The position numbers were made by a program, and so were the translations under genes. The notes beneath the pieces were generated by a model. That model saw nothing but the letters and a program-made list of their open reading frames with translations. It was not told where the DNA came from and searched no databases. Shown here one piece after another: positions 1-7,466 of a stretch of 64,000 nucleotides of DNA (position 1 is its first letter; each line of letters opens with the position of its first letter). The stretch is from Acinetobacter dispersus. GTDB taxonomy: Bacteria; Pseudomonadota; Gammaproteobacteria; Pseudomonadales; Moraxellaceae. The DNA lies in contig NZ_CP041970.1 in the NCBI RefSeq assembly GCF_009884975.1, positions 186,001 through 250,000 of the forward strand, written 5' to 3'.

Positions 1-155
1 CTTTCGACAATCGAGCTTAAGCTGTTAATAATTTCAAAGATCAGGAAGCCTGCAAAAAAACTGGGCAGAAGATGCAGGGGAATGACCATCATTAAAAACA
101 AAAACATCAGAATGAAACTGGCGATGATGCTTTGACGGTCACTGAGAAGATTCAT
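1..155 (-). CDS. Partial integral membrane protein, probably AI-2E/PerM-family transporter (N-terminus only)
   Basis: The minus-strand reading frame opens with ATG at 155 and runs off the left edge, giving 51 residues. After a short polar N-terminus (MNLLSDRQS) it is almost entirely hydrophobic, with two likely membrane segments around residues 10-25 and 28-45. The pattern LLPSFFAGFLIFEI resembles the first helices of AI-2E family (PerM/YdbI-like) transporters, but only the N-terminus is visible, so this assignment is tentative. It is co-directional with the TetR gene at 248-943. Confidence 0.45.
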   Translation of the reverse strand, partial: MNLLSDRQSIIASFILMFLFLMMVIPLHLLPSFFAGFLIFEIINSLSSIVE

Positions 156-247
156 GATCTATATGCCTAATTTAGATTGTCATTATAATAGCGGACAAAG
201 ATACAATTTTTGTTACATTCAGTTCTAGTTTAGGCCGATGCAAAACG

Positions 248-943
248 TTAATCAATTTCCATTTCATTGATATGACGCGCACCTTCTAAAATCATGCGAA
301 TCATCACCATGGTTTGTTCTGCCACTTCAGTGCGCTGTTCAGCAGGCAAATCGAGCACTTTTGCGCCCATGTTGAACACCAATTGAGTGATGGCTTTAGC
401 CGCAAGATCTGCATGACTGAGTTTACTGTTGTTCAAGCGCTCTAAGCGAATGAGGTCTTCTTGTAGCTCTTGTTGAAAGAAGTTTAGTTGACGGTCAACC
501 GCTGCTTTATAGGAAGTAGAACCTGTATAACCTTCGCGTAATAACAAACTCAGGTTGCCTTCATCGGTATTCAATTGTTGAATAAATACTTCAACTGAAC
601 TACGGATAATGCTTTGCTGTTTTGAGGCTTGTAAGCGTGCTTCACGAATAATACGGCGCAGTACTAGACCAGATTGATCAATCAACGCAATTGCGAGTTC
701 ATCAATATCTTTAAAATGGCGATAAAAGCTATTCGGCGCAATGCCTGCTTCACGTGCAATTTCACGCAGGCTAAGTGAGGCGATACTTTTTTGCGGACCA
801 ATCAAGCTTAGCGTGGCTTGAAACAGCTCTTCTTTGGTAATCGTCGCTTTTCTACCTACTGAGCGTACAGGAGATTTCATAGGAATGACATCTTGTTCAT
901 TTATGTTGTCATGGCCGAGCGGTAAAAAAGAAGAATGAACCAT
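248..943 (-). CDS. TetR-family transcriptional regulator, DesT/FabR-like
   Basis: This is a one-component repressor of the TetR family. The N-terminal DNA-binding domain carries a typical helix-turn-helix (SLREIAREAGIAPNSFYRHF), and the rest is a helical ligand-binding domain. It is divergent from a ferredoxin reductase and an acyl desaturase, the same arrangement as Pseudomonas aeruginosa DesT next to desCB, where the regulator senses the saturated/unsaturated acyl-CoA balance. By analogy it probably controls the 1084-3260 operon; that is inference. The frame can be extended to a TTG at 952. ATG at 943 or ATG at 880 (MKSPVRSVGRK, just before the conserved domain) are more likely starts. None has a strong ribosome binding site. 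Confidence 0.8.
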   Translation of the reverse strand: MVHSSFLPLGHDNINEQDVIPMKSPVRSVGRKATITKEELFQATLSLIGPQKSIASLSLREIAREAGIAPNSFYRHFKDIDELAIALIDQSGLVLRRIIREARLQASKQQSIIRSSVEVFIQQLNTDEGNLSLLLREGYTGSTSYKAAVDRQLNFFQQELQEDLIRLERLNNSKLSHADLAAKAITQLVFNMGAKVLDLPAEQRTEVAEQTMVMIRMILEGARHINEMEID

Positions 944-1021
944 TGTTTTCAATATATAAGTAAGCTACTCGGGATTATAGCGATTGTCTGTGGACTTGTG
1001 AAATGTAAATTCTTATACGAG

Positions 1022-1043
1022 TGTATATACAAATATATATACA
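1022..1043. promoter_or_regulatory. Inverted repeat in the divergent desaturase/TetR intergenic region (candidate operator)
   Basis: TGTATATA and TATATACA form perfect 8-bp arms around a 6-bp spacer, in the 130-bp gap between the TetR gene and the reductase-desaturase operon. The symmetry and position fit an operator for the adjacent TetR protein. The AT-rich composition means chance symmetry cannot be excluded. Confidence 0.45.
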
Positions 1044-1083
1044 TATGTATAATAATTAGCAAACAACCAGAGTAAACCTGCTC

Positions 1084-2151
1084 ATGCATGCAATTGAAAA
1101 GAGAAACTCTCTATTTAATTCGTTGGCTCACAGTGTGATGAACAGCCATGACGCCAATTTTTGGTTACAGAAAATCAATCCATTGTGGTCAATTAATCAG
1201 TCGCTTGCCAAAATCGTAAAAAAACAAATCGTGGCAAAAGATACGGTCAGCCTAATTTTGCAATGTAACCGACACGTCACGCGCGGGGTTGCAGGGCAGC
1301 ACCATCCTGTTACTGTTGATATTGCAGGTCGTCACTATGAGCGTACCTATAGCTTGATGCAGGTAGATGCTGATCATCTTTGTTTAACGGTTAAAAAAGT
1401 GGATCAAGGCCTCGTGAGTTCTTGGTTGGTTGAGCAGAGCCAAACAGGCGACATTCTACGATTGGGGCAACCTTATGGTGAGATGCAGCAGTCTATTGCG
1501 ACACCGCATTTGTTATTGTTAGCTGCTGGTAGTGGCATCACACCGATGCTGAGTTTGATTGAAGGCTTATGTCAGTCTAAACAATTGAATACAACCTCTG
1601 TCCAATTGATGTATTGGGTCAAAACCCATGCCGATGCAGCTTATGTAGAATATCTGAAAGAAGTCTCTGAAAATTTCCCTCATTTTAGTTATCAAATTTT
1701 TTATACCCAAGAGCAGGATCAGCGTTTAAATCAAAGTCATGTTGATCAATTGCTTGCTTTAGATCAAACCACGGTTTATGCCTGTGGACCATCAGGTTTT
1801 GCAGCATCAGCGGAAAGCCTGTTTAAAGATGCTGCTGCGTTGCAAACCGAAGCTTTTAGCTTAAGTCAGTTTGATACAGATGCCACAGAAACTGGTTTTA
1901 TCAATGTCACTTTGACTCAATCAAATAAAACTGTTGCGATTCCAAAAGGACAATCGATTCTGGCCAGTCTTGAGCATCAAGGCATTAAACCAAATCATGG
2001 TTGTCGTATGGGTATTTGTAATAAATGTGCCTGTAATAAAGCACAAGGCGCGACCAAAAATTTATTGAATGGTGCTGCCAATAATGAGCCAACACAGTTA
2101 TTAAAAATTTGTGTCAATTCAGCCCAGTCTGATCTTGTGATTGATCTATAA
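1084..2151 (+). CDS. Ferredoxin reductase (FAD/NAD(P)H plus C-terminal 2Fe-2S), desaturase electron donor, DesC-like
   Basis: This 355-residue flavoprotein is predicted to pass electrons from NAD(P)H through FAD and a plant-type 2Fe-2S cluster to the desaturase encoded just downstream. Visible motifs are the FAD-binding RTYS (residues 87-90), the nucleotide-binding GSGITPM (149-155), CGPSGF further on, and a C-terminal ferredoxin domain with cluster cysteines at about 307, 312, 315 and 343 (C-x4-C-x2-C-x27-C). It matches the oxidoreductase partner of the P. aeruginosa DesB system in architecture and gene order. Only 14 bp separate its stop from the desaturase ATG, so the two genes form an operon. 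Confidence 0.85.
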   Translation: MHAIEKRNSLFNSLAHSVMNSHDANFWLQKINPLWSINQSLAKIVKKQIVAKDTVSLILQCNRHVTRGVAGQHHPVTVDIAGRHYERTYSLMQVDADHLCLTVKKVDQGLVSSWLVEQSQTGDILRLGQPYGEMQQSIATPHLLLLAAGSGITPMLSLIEGLCQSKQLNTTSVQLMYWVKTHADAAYVEYLKEVSENFPHFSYQIFYTQEQDQRLNQSHVDQLLALDQTTVYACGPSGFAASAESLFKDAAALQTEAFSLSQFDTDATETGFINVTLTQSNKTVAIPKGQSILASLEHQGIKPNHGCRMGICNKCACNKAQGATKNLLNGAANNEPTQLLKICVNSAQSDLVIDL

Positions 2152-2165
2152 GAGAGTAATTGATT

Positions 2166-3260
2166 ATGAACATGCCTGTTAAGATGGAATTTTTTAAAAA
2201 TCCAAAAAATCGTGATTTAACTGCTGCAGAATTAGATGCTTTTGCTCGTGAACTCGATCAAATCAAACAAGACGTGTTAGATGATTTAGGCGAGAAAGAT
2301 GCCAAATATATCCGCCGTGTCTATTCCACCATTCGTTATAGCAGTTTGGCTGGACGTGCTTGTTTATTTCTTGGTTGGTTCCCGCCAGCTTGGTTACTTG
2401 GTACAGGCTTACTCGGTTTCGCCAAAATCATGGAAAATATGGAGTTGGGCCACAATGTCATGCACGGTCAGTATGACTGGATGAATGATCCGAAGTTTAA
2501 TGGTCAAACCTATGAATGGGATACGGTGGGGACTTCAGACAACTGGCGTCAAACTCATAACTATAAGCATCATACTTATACCAATGTAAAAGGTATGGAT
2601 GATGACGTTGGTTATGGTGTATTCCGTTTGTTTCCTGAACAACGCTGGTCAAAGTTCACTTTAATTCAACCGATTTATATCGTGCCATTTAGCCTGTTGT
2701 TCCAATGGGGAGTAGCTGTTCAAAATCTTGAATTGGGTAAAGTGCTGTATAAGCGGAAAACCATGGCGCAATTCAAACGCGAATGGCAGCCTGCGCAAAA
2801 GAAAATCCTCAAGCAAATGTTTAAAGACTATGTGTTCTTTCCATTGATTGCGGGACCTGCGGCGATTCATGTATTTACAGGCAACTTGGTTGCAAATGGG
2901 ATTCGTAATGTCTGGACATTCAGTATTATTTTCTGTGGTCACTTTACTAAAGATGTTGAGGTATTCCCGAAAGCCGTATTGCAAGATGAAAGCCGTGGCC
3001 ATTGGTATATGCGCCAGATTCGCGGTTCATCAAACTTAACTGGTTCCGAAGCATTTCATATTTTGACAGGACATTTAAGCCACCAGATTGAGCATCATTT
3101 ATTCCCAGACATTCCTGCACGTCGTTACCGTCAGGTTGCACCTAAAGTTCAGGCGGTTTGTGAAAAATATGGTTTGCATTATAACAATGCCAGCTTCGTG
3201 AAGCAGTTTGGTGAAGTGGTCGGACGTATTTTTAAATATGCGCTGCCATTTAAAAAATAA
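2166..3260 (+). CDS. Fatty acyl desaturase (membrane diiron, DesB-like)
   Basis: This is a membrane desaturase that introduces a double bond into acyl chains using a diiron centre. Three histidine boxes are present: HNVMH at about residues 96-100, HNYKHH at 131-136 and HQIEHH at 306-311, with hydrophobic segments between them. Electrons should come from the reductase encoded immediately upstream. The frame extends to TTG at 2160, but ATG at 2166 is preferred; it follows AAGAGAGTAATTGATT, which contains a GAGAG ribosome binding site. It is likely regulated by the divergent DesT-like TetR protein. Acyl-CoA rather than phospholipid as substrate is inferred from the Pseudomonas analogue. Confidence 0.87.
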   Translation: MNMPVKMEFFKNPKNRDLTAAELDAFARELDQIKQDVLDDLGEKDAKYIRRVYSTIRYSSLAGRACLFLGWFPPAWLLGTGLLGFAKIMENMELGHNVMHGQYDWMNDPKFNGQTYEWDTVGTSDNWRQTHNYKHHTYTNVKGMDDDVGYGVFRLFPEQRWSKFTLIQPIYIVPFSLLFQWGVAVQNLELGKVLYKRKTMAQFKREWQPAQKKILKQMFKDYVFFPLIAGPAAIHVFTGNLVANGIRNVWTFSIIFCGHFTKDVEVFPKAVLQDESRGHWYMRQIRGSSNLTGSEAFHILTGHLSHQIEHHLFPDIPARRYRQVAPKVQAVCEKYGLHYNNASFVKQFGEVVGRIFKYALPFKK

Positions 3261-3278
3261 TATCTAGCTTTAAAAAAA

Positions 3279-3301
3279 AGCCCTGAACATTTTTCAGGGC
3301 T
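3279..3301. terminator. Bidirectional intrinsic terminator
   Basis: AGCCCTGAA and its complement form a 9-bp stem with a short loop, with an A-tract on the left and a T-tract on the right. It sits between the convergent desaturase and hotdog-protein genes and can serve both. Confidence 0.85.
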
Positions 3302-3309
3302 TTTTTATC

Positions 3310-3777
3310 TTATTTCTTCTTTTTGGAAATCCACATGATAATGATGGCATGGAAAACTTTTTCATTGTGCTGATCAAGTACATCAACATGGACTAAGTAT
3401 TCGCCAGCTTTTTCCCAATCGTAGTGAGGCTCAGCAGGCGTAGCAATTGCAATCAGATCAGTTTCAGCCTTCTTTAAATATTCAACCGTCATACCTTTAG
3501 GAATCCAGCGATGGCTTGAAGGAACCGTGACCTCGGTCATGGTACCGCCAGCAAGTTCTGCCATATTACACATCGCGATCGCATGCACCGTACCGATATG
3601 ATTGAGTACAGTACGTTTTTTCTTAATGCTGATTTTGCAGGAATTGGGTTTTAGCTCCTCAAATAAGGGAGAAATACTACTGAAATAAGGTGCCTTTAAG
3701 CAGAGCATACGGGTAAATGTCCATTTCCCAGCAGGCAAGACAGATACTTTGTTCCATAGATCTAGAGTTGAGGCCAT
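3310..3777 (-). CDS. DUF4442 / hotdog-fold protein (thioesterase-like)
   Basis: This is a protein of about 155 residues of the DUF4442 hotdog group, related to PaaI-type thioesterases. The central part (IGTVHAIAMCNMAELAGG) is the usual hotdog helix region, and there is no signal peptide. The frame extends to an ATG at 3792, but a GGGAAG ribosome binding site lies 7 bases before ATG 3777 (MASTLDLW), so that start is preferred. The gene is divergent from a TetR gene, and two tandem palindromes at 3794-3828 lie directly upstream, so it may be a target of that regulator. Its substrate is unknown. Confidence 0.75.
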   Translation of the reverse strand: MASTLDLWNKVSVLPAGKWTFTRMLCLKAPYFSSISPLFEELKPNSCKISIKKKRTVLNHIGTVHAIAMCNMAELAGGTMTEVTVPSSHRWIPKGMTVEYLKKAETDLIAIATPAEPHYDWEKAGEYLVHVDVLDQHNEKVFHAIIIMWISKKKK

Positions 3778-3793
3778 GACTAAACTTCCCATA

Positions 3794-3828
3794 ACAGAAT
3801 TAAATTCTTTTACAGAATATAATTCTGT
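3794..3828. promoter_or_regulatory. Two tandem operator-like palindromes between the hotdog gene and the TetR gene
   Basis: Site 1 (3794-3810) reads ACAGAAT-TAA-ATTCTTT, and site 2 (3812-3828) reads ACAGAAT-ATA-ATTCTGT. Both are 7-3-7 dyads (site 2 is perfect) centred 18 bp apart. Two equal sites beside a divergent TetR gene strongly suggest binding sites for that regulator. Confidence 0.6.
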
Positions 3829-3888
3829 TTACAAGTTGTGGTCAAGTCATACACAATAGTTCCGACGATTGGTGAATTTGATTAAACT

Positions 3889-4521
3889 ATGCAAGCAGCC
3901 CAACAATTATTAGAACGTTTATATCCACAACGTAGGTCATTATTAAAACGACAAATTTTGCTGGATGCTTTGTCATGCTTTATTGAATATGGTCTGGAAA
4001 CCACCAGTATTGAAATGATTCGGGAAAAATCTGACAGTAGTGTGGGGGCGATTTATCATCATTTTAAGAATAAAGATGGCGTCGTTGCAGCATTGGTGTT
4101 TGCTGCTTTAGATGATCAGGCTCGGCTACGAGATCAATATTTACAACAAGCAAAATCGCTTAAGGAACTGCTCTATGCGTTGATCTATAGCTATACGGAT
4201 TGGGTTTCTGATCAACCTAAGTTTGCACAGTTTTTATTACTTGCCCATTTTAGTGTGCGGCAGGGCGAGTATGGACAACAATTAAATGATAAAAATAAAC
4301 TCAGGAATCAAAAAATAGTTGGCTATATTTCCAATTATGCAGATGCCAGTTTATTAAAATCAGTGCCAGCAGAGTTAATGATGTCTTTGGTCATTGGTGC
4401 AACAGAAAGCTATTGTCGCGCTTGGTTGTCTGAAAAAGTAATGACCAATCCCAGAGCATATCGAGAAACTTTGGCACAAGCCGCTTGGGATTCATTACAA
4501 CATTTAAGCAAACATCCATAA
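3889..4521 (+). CDS. TetR-family transcriptional regulator
   Basis: This is a 210-residue TetR-type repressor. The N-terminal helix-turn-helix is clear: a QILLDALSCFIEYGLETTSI helix, then MIREKSDSSVGAIYHHFKNKDGV at about residues 44-66. The C-terminal domain is helical and has no recognised ligand. It is divergent from the DUF4442 gene, and the tandem palindromes in the shared gap suggest autoregulation together with control of that gene. The GFA-family gene follows 26 bp downstream on the same strand and may be cotranscribed. Confidence 0.82.
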   Translation: MQAAQQLLERLYPQRRSLLKRQILLDALSCFIEYGLETTSIEMIREKSDSSVGAIYHHFKNKDGVVAALVFAALDDQARLRDQYLQQAKSLKELLYALIYSYTDWVSDQPKFAQFLLLAHFSVRQGEYGQQLNDKNKLRNQKIVGYISNYADASLLKSVPAELMMSLVIGATESYCRAWLSEKVMTNPRAYRETLAQAAWDSLQHLSKHP

Positions 4522-4547
4522 CGCGAAAACGATCAGGATAACAATCG

Positions 4548-5009
4548 ATGAAACCTAGCAGTGAGAATCAAAAATATACAGGGGCTTGTTTATGCGGAGC
4601 AGTGGTTTTTCAGCTAAATCTGAAAAAAATTAAAATGATGTATCGTTGCTATTGCAGCCTATGTCGTAAGCAGAGTGGGGCTGCTTCGAATGCTTCAACT
4701 TTTGTGCAGACAGAATCATTTCAGTGGCAGCAAGGCGAGTCGTTGATTCAAACTTATATCAAAGATACAGGCTTTAATAGTAGCTTCTGTAAACAATGTG
4801 GTTCACCTGTACCGAATACTTTAGGTATCAACCCAAAGGTGATGTGGATTCCTTTAGGATTGATTCAGGAAGATTTTAGTCCAGAGCTCGAGCTAAATTT
4901 TTGTGTGAACTCTAAAGTGAGTTGGGCCGAAACTCATCAAAAACTTAGTGAATTTGATGAGTTACCGAATATGATTGAATTGAAAAATTATTTTGAAATC
5001 AATCAATAA
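4548..5009 (+). CDS. GFA-family (DUF636) zinc-binding protein
   Basis: This 153-residue protein has the fold of glutathione-dependent formaldehyde-activating enzyme (Gfa). Zinc-binding cysteines are visible in GACLCGAVVF near the N-terminus, CYCSLCRKQSG around residues 35-45 and SFCKQCGSPVP around 84-94. The family name reflects a founding enzyme; most members, including probably this one, have no demonstrated formaldehyde role. It follows the TetR gene with an AGGATAAC ribosome binding site and ends at a bidirectional terminator. Confidence 0.8.
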   Translation: MKPSSENQKYTGACLCGAVVFQLNLKKIKMMYRCYCSLCRKQSGAASNASTFVQTESFQWQQGESLIQTYIKDTGFNSSFCKQCGSPVPNTLGINPKVMWIPLGLIQEDFSPELELNFCVNSKVSWAETHQKLSEFDELPNMIELKNYFEINQ

Positions 5010-5010
5010 A

Positions 5011-5035
5011 AAGCCGAATGTGGACATTTGGCTTT
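5011..5035. terminator. Bidirectional intrinsic terminator
   Basis: AAGCCGAATGT and ACATTTGGCTT form a near-perfect stem between the convergent GFA gene and the first TonB receptor gene. Confidence 0.7.
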
Positions 5036-5041
5036 AGGGTA

Positions 5042-7198
5042 TTAGAAGTCAAACGAAGTCTGTAAATAATAAGTACGGGAAGGGCCAGCATAGATCCCGC
5101 CAACCTGGTCAGATGAACGAGTGTAATATTCTTGATTGAATAGGTTTTTTACCCCCAATCCTACTTTTAATCCCGACAATGAGGTATTGGCAAAGTCATA
5201 AGCAGCACGCATACCAACAATGCCATAGCCTGGGATATTACCATAACGTCCAGTAGCATCATCCTTACCAGCAGTAACTTGGCTAGACTGTGCATAGAGA
5301 TTGGTATTGAACGTCCATTGATCATGTTTGTAATCAACGCCTGCATTAGCAATCCAGTTTGAATAAAAATCCAGTTCACTCCCAGAGTCTTGACCTGCCG
5401 ATGCCGTTGCTTTGGTATATGTCGTATTGGCATATACAGATACATTGGCTAAAGTATCGTTGATGGCCCCCAAGTTGTATTTCAAACCCAGCTCTGCACC
5501 CTTATGTTTGGTTGCACCCAGGTTTGTATAAGTCTGAGCCGCATCATCACGCTTGAGCTGATCTGCGAAATCAATATAAAACAAGGTAAATTCAAGTGAT
5601 AAATAATCATCTAAATAATGTGTTCCGATTTCATAGTTATCTGCCTTTTCAGGATTTAAACCATCCATCGTTAGATATGCACCATTAGAATTGGTATTGG
5701 CCATCTGGCTATATTGGAAAGGAGCAAATGATTTGCCATAGTTGGCAAAAATGTTCCATTGATCATTGGCCTTATACATAACGGCAAAGCTTGGAAGTAC
5801 GGAATCATAAGTCTTGTTTGCATTGACGCCATTTAAAACCGAATAATCACGATTTAACTTATACATGTTTTCATTGATTTTAATTCGCTCAAATCGAAGT
5901 CCTGGTGTGAGCGACCAAGCACCTAGATCGGTACGGTTATCTATATAGAATGCATGAGCCTCGGTGTCACCATCGGCTTTAGTCCAACCATAAGAACCAC
6001 GAGGACCAGTCTCACTGTTATAACTTGCACGATCAACCGATTCACGGCTGGTTTCTTTTAAATAGCGATAGCCGACAGAGACTTCATTGAGGGTATTGCC
6101 AAGTGGAAATGCATGTGAATAGCGAGGTTCAATTGCTGTGACTTTATAATCACGCGGCGCCGTTTGGTATACGCTAGAACCAAGACGTTCTACACCAGCA
6201 TCACGATAACTATCGAGGTGATAAGTTAAAACTTCAAAAGCATTATTGTCTTTTTTATAATTATATTTCAGCGATATATCATTACGATTTCCTTCCATAT
6301 AGTCATGGTTACGTAAAGACTGATATGGGTTTTGAGCATACTGAGCAGGTGTTAAGCCACCAGGCATGTCGACCTTGGCTTCGTAACGATGTAGGTTTGC
6401 TTCGATACTTGAATAATCATCTAAAGCGTAGCTGGCTTTCAAACGTAGATCATTGATATTGGAATAATCATTTTGATCACGATAGCCATCGCCGTTTACA
6501 CCTGAATAAAGTAAAGCGAGCCCTAAACCATTGTCTAATGTGGTTCCGATAAACAGATTTGGGTTTACTTTCAAATTACCATTTTCAGCAATTTCTGTAG
6601 TCATGCCAATACTGGCTGCAAAACTATCTGGAATACGGCGCGTATTAAAGTTGATAATCCCACCGACGTTTTGTGGTCCAAAACGTACTGAACCTGCACC
6701 ACGAACCACATCAATCGATTCCATATTGCCTAATGTGGTGGGCGCTAAAGAAAGCTGCGGCTGCCCATAAGGAGCAACAGCTAACGGTACACCATCAATC
6801 ATCAATTGTGAGCGTGGTGAAAATCTTGAAGTTAAACCGCGAACACCAATACTGAGAGATGCATCACTGCCTGAAGTACCTGAATTTTCAGAGGCTTGCA
6901 CACCAGGAACAGTACGTAATGCTTCTTTGACTGAGGTGATACCGCGAGCTTCTAAGGTTTGTTGATCAACCACGGTACGAGCACCAGGATGGTTGAGCAC
7001 TTTTTTGGCATTGGCTTGTTCTAACCAATTACCCTCAGCTTGGATGGAAATCGTTGCAAGCGTTTGTGTTGTGCTTGTCGGGTTATCATCTGCAAATGTT
7101 GTCGTAGCAACACAACTGATCAATGTCGTGATGGCACAGCTTAGGGCAGAGGGCTTAAATTTGGAGAAATAAAGAGGAGCAGAAATCGAGCATGTCAT
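5042..7198 (-). CDS. TonB-dependent outer membrane receptor, FecA-like (paralogue 1)
   Basis: This is a 718-residue outer-membrane receptor for a ferric chelate. A signal peptide ends near TFA-DDN, followed by a possible TonB box (QTLATISIQA). The plug domain contains GVRGLTSRFSPRSQ, APYGQPQLSLAP and DVVRGAGSVRFGPQNVGG, which are characteristic of the ferric-dicitrate receptor FecA. The C-terminal beta-barrel ends in the terminal aromatic SFDF. No N-terminal signalling domain of the FecA transducer type is visible, and no fecI/fecR genes are nearby, so it probably responds only to Fur. The start has no strong ribosome binding site. Ligand: ferric citrate or a related chelate, inferred from homology. 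Confidence 0.85.
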   Translation of the reverse strand: MTCSISAPLYFSKFKPSALSCAITTLISCVATTTFADDNPTSTTQTLATISIQAEGNWLEQANAKKVLNHPGARTVVDQQTLEARGITSVKEALRTVPGVQASENSGTSGSDASLSIGVRGLTSRFSPRSQLMIDGVPLAVAPYGQPQLSLAPTTLGNMESIDVVRGAGSVRFGPQNVGGIINFNTRRIPDSFAASIGMTTEIAENGNLKVNPNLFIGTTLDNGLGLALLYSGVNGDGYRDQNDYSNINDLRLKASYALDDYSSIEANLHRYEAKVDMPGGLTPAQYAQNPYQSLRNHDYMEGNRNDISLKYNYKKDNNAFEVLTYHLDSYRDAGVERLGSSVYQTAPRDYKVTAIEPRYSHAFPLGNTLNEVSVGYRYLKETSRESVDRASYNSETGPRGSYGWTKADGDTEAHAFYIDNRTDLGAWSLTPGLRFERIKINENMYKLNRDYSVLNGVNANKTYDSVLPSFAVMYKANDQWNIFANYGKSFAPFQYSQMANTNSNGAYLTMDGLNPEKADNYEIGTHYLDDYLSLEFTLFYIDFADQLKRDDAAQTYTNLGATKHKGAELGLKYNLGAINDTLANVSVYANTTYTKATASAGQDSGSELDFYSNWIANAGVDYKHDQWTFNTNLYAQSSQVTAGKDDATGRYGNIPGYGIVGMRAAYDFANTSLSGLKVGLGVKNLFNQEYYTRSSDQVGGIYAGPSRTYYLQTSFDF

Positions 7199-7255
7199 AA
7201 GTGGATTGCCGAACGGAATGAGGTAGAGGAGTTATTTTGCGTTGCTATTCTAATT

Positions 7256-7274
7256 GATTATAATTCTCATTTGT
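7256..7274. promoter_or_regulatory. Fur-box-like site upstream of TonB receptor 1
   Basis: GATTATAATTCTCATTTGT matches the 19-bp Fur consensus at about 12 of 19 positions by eye. It lies about 60 bp upstream of the receptor start, where a promoter would be expected. Confidence 0.5.
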
Positions 7275-7435
7275 AGTTATTGTTTAGCTAAACTAATTAA
7301 AGTTTCACATAATATATATAATTTTTTTTGTTAAGAATAAAAATAGATGTCCATCGATTAGAAGTATCATAGCCAAGTGGTGTATATAAATTGGATGAGT
7401 CTTTTTTATAAAAATAGAATGTAATAGATAGGAAA

Positions 7436-7459
7436 AAGCCGAACTTAAAAGCTCGGCTT
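7436..7459 (-). terminator. Intrinsic terminator of TonB receptor 2
   Basis: AAGCCGA and TCGGCTT arms flank a 10-base loop just downstream of the 7467-9683 gene. On the minus strand the stem is followed by TTTTCC. Confidence 0.65.
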
Positions 7460-7466
7460 GGTCTCT

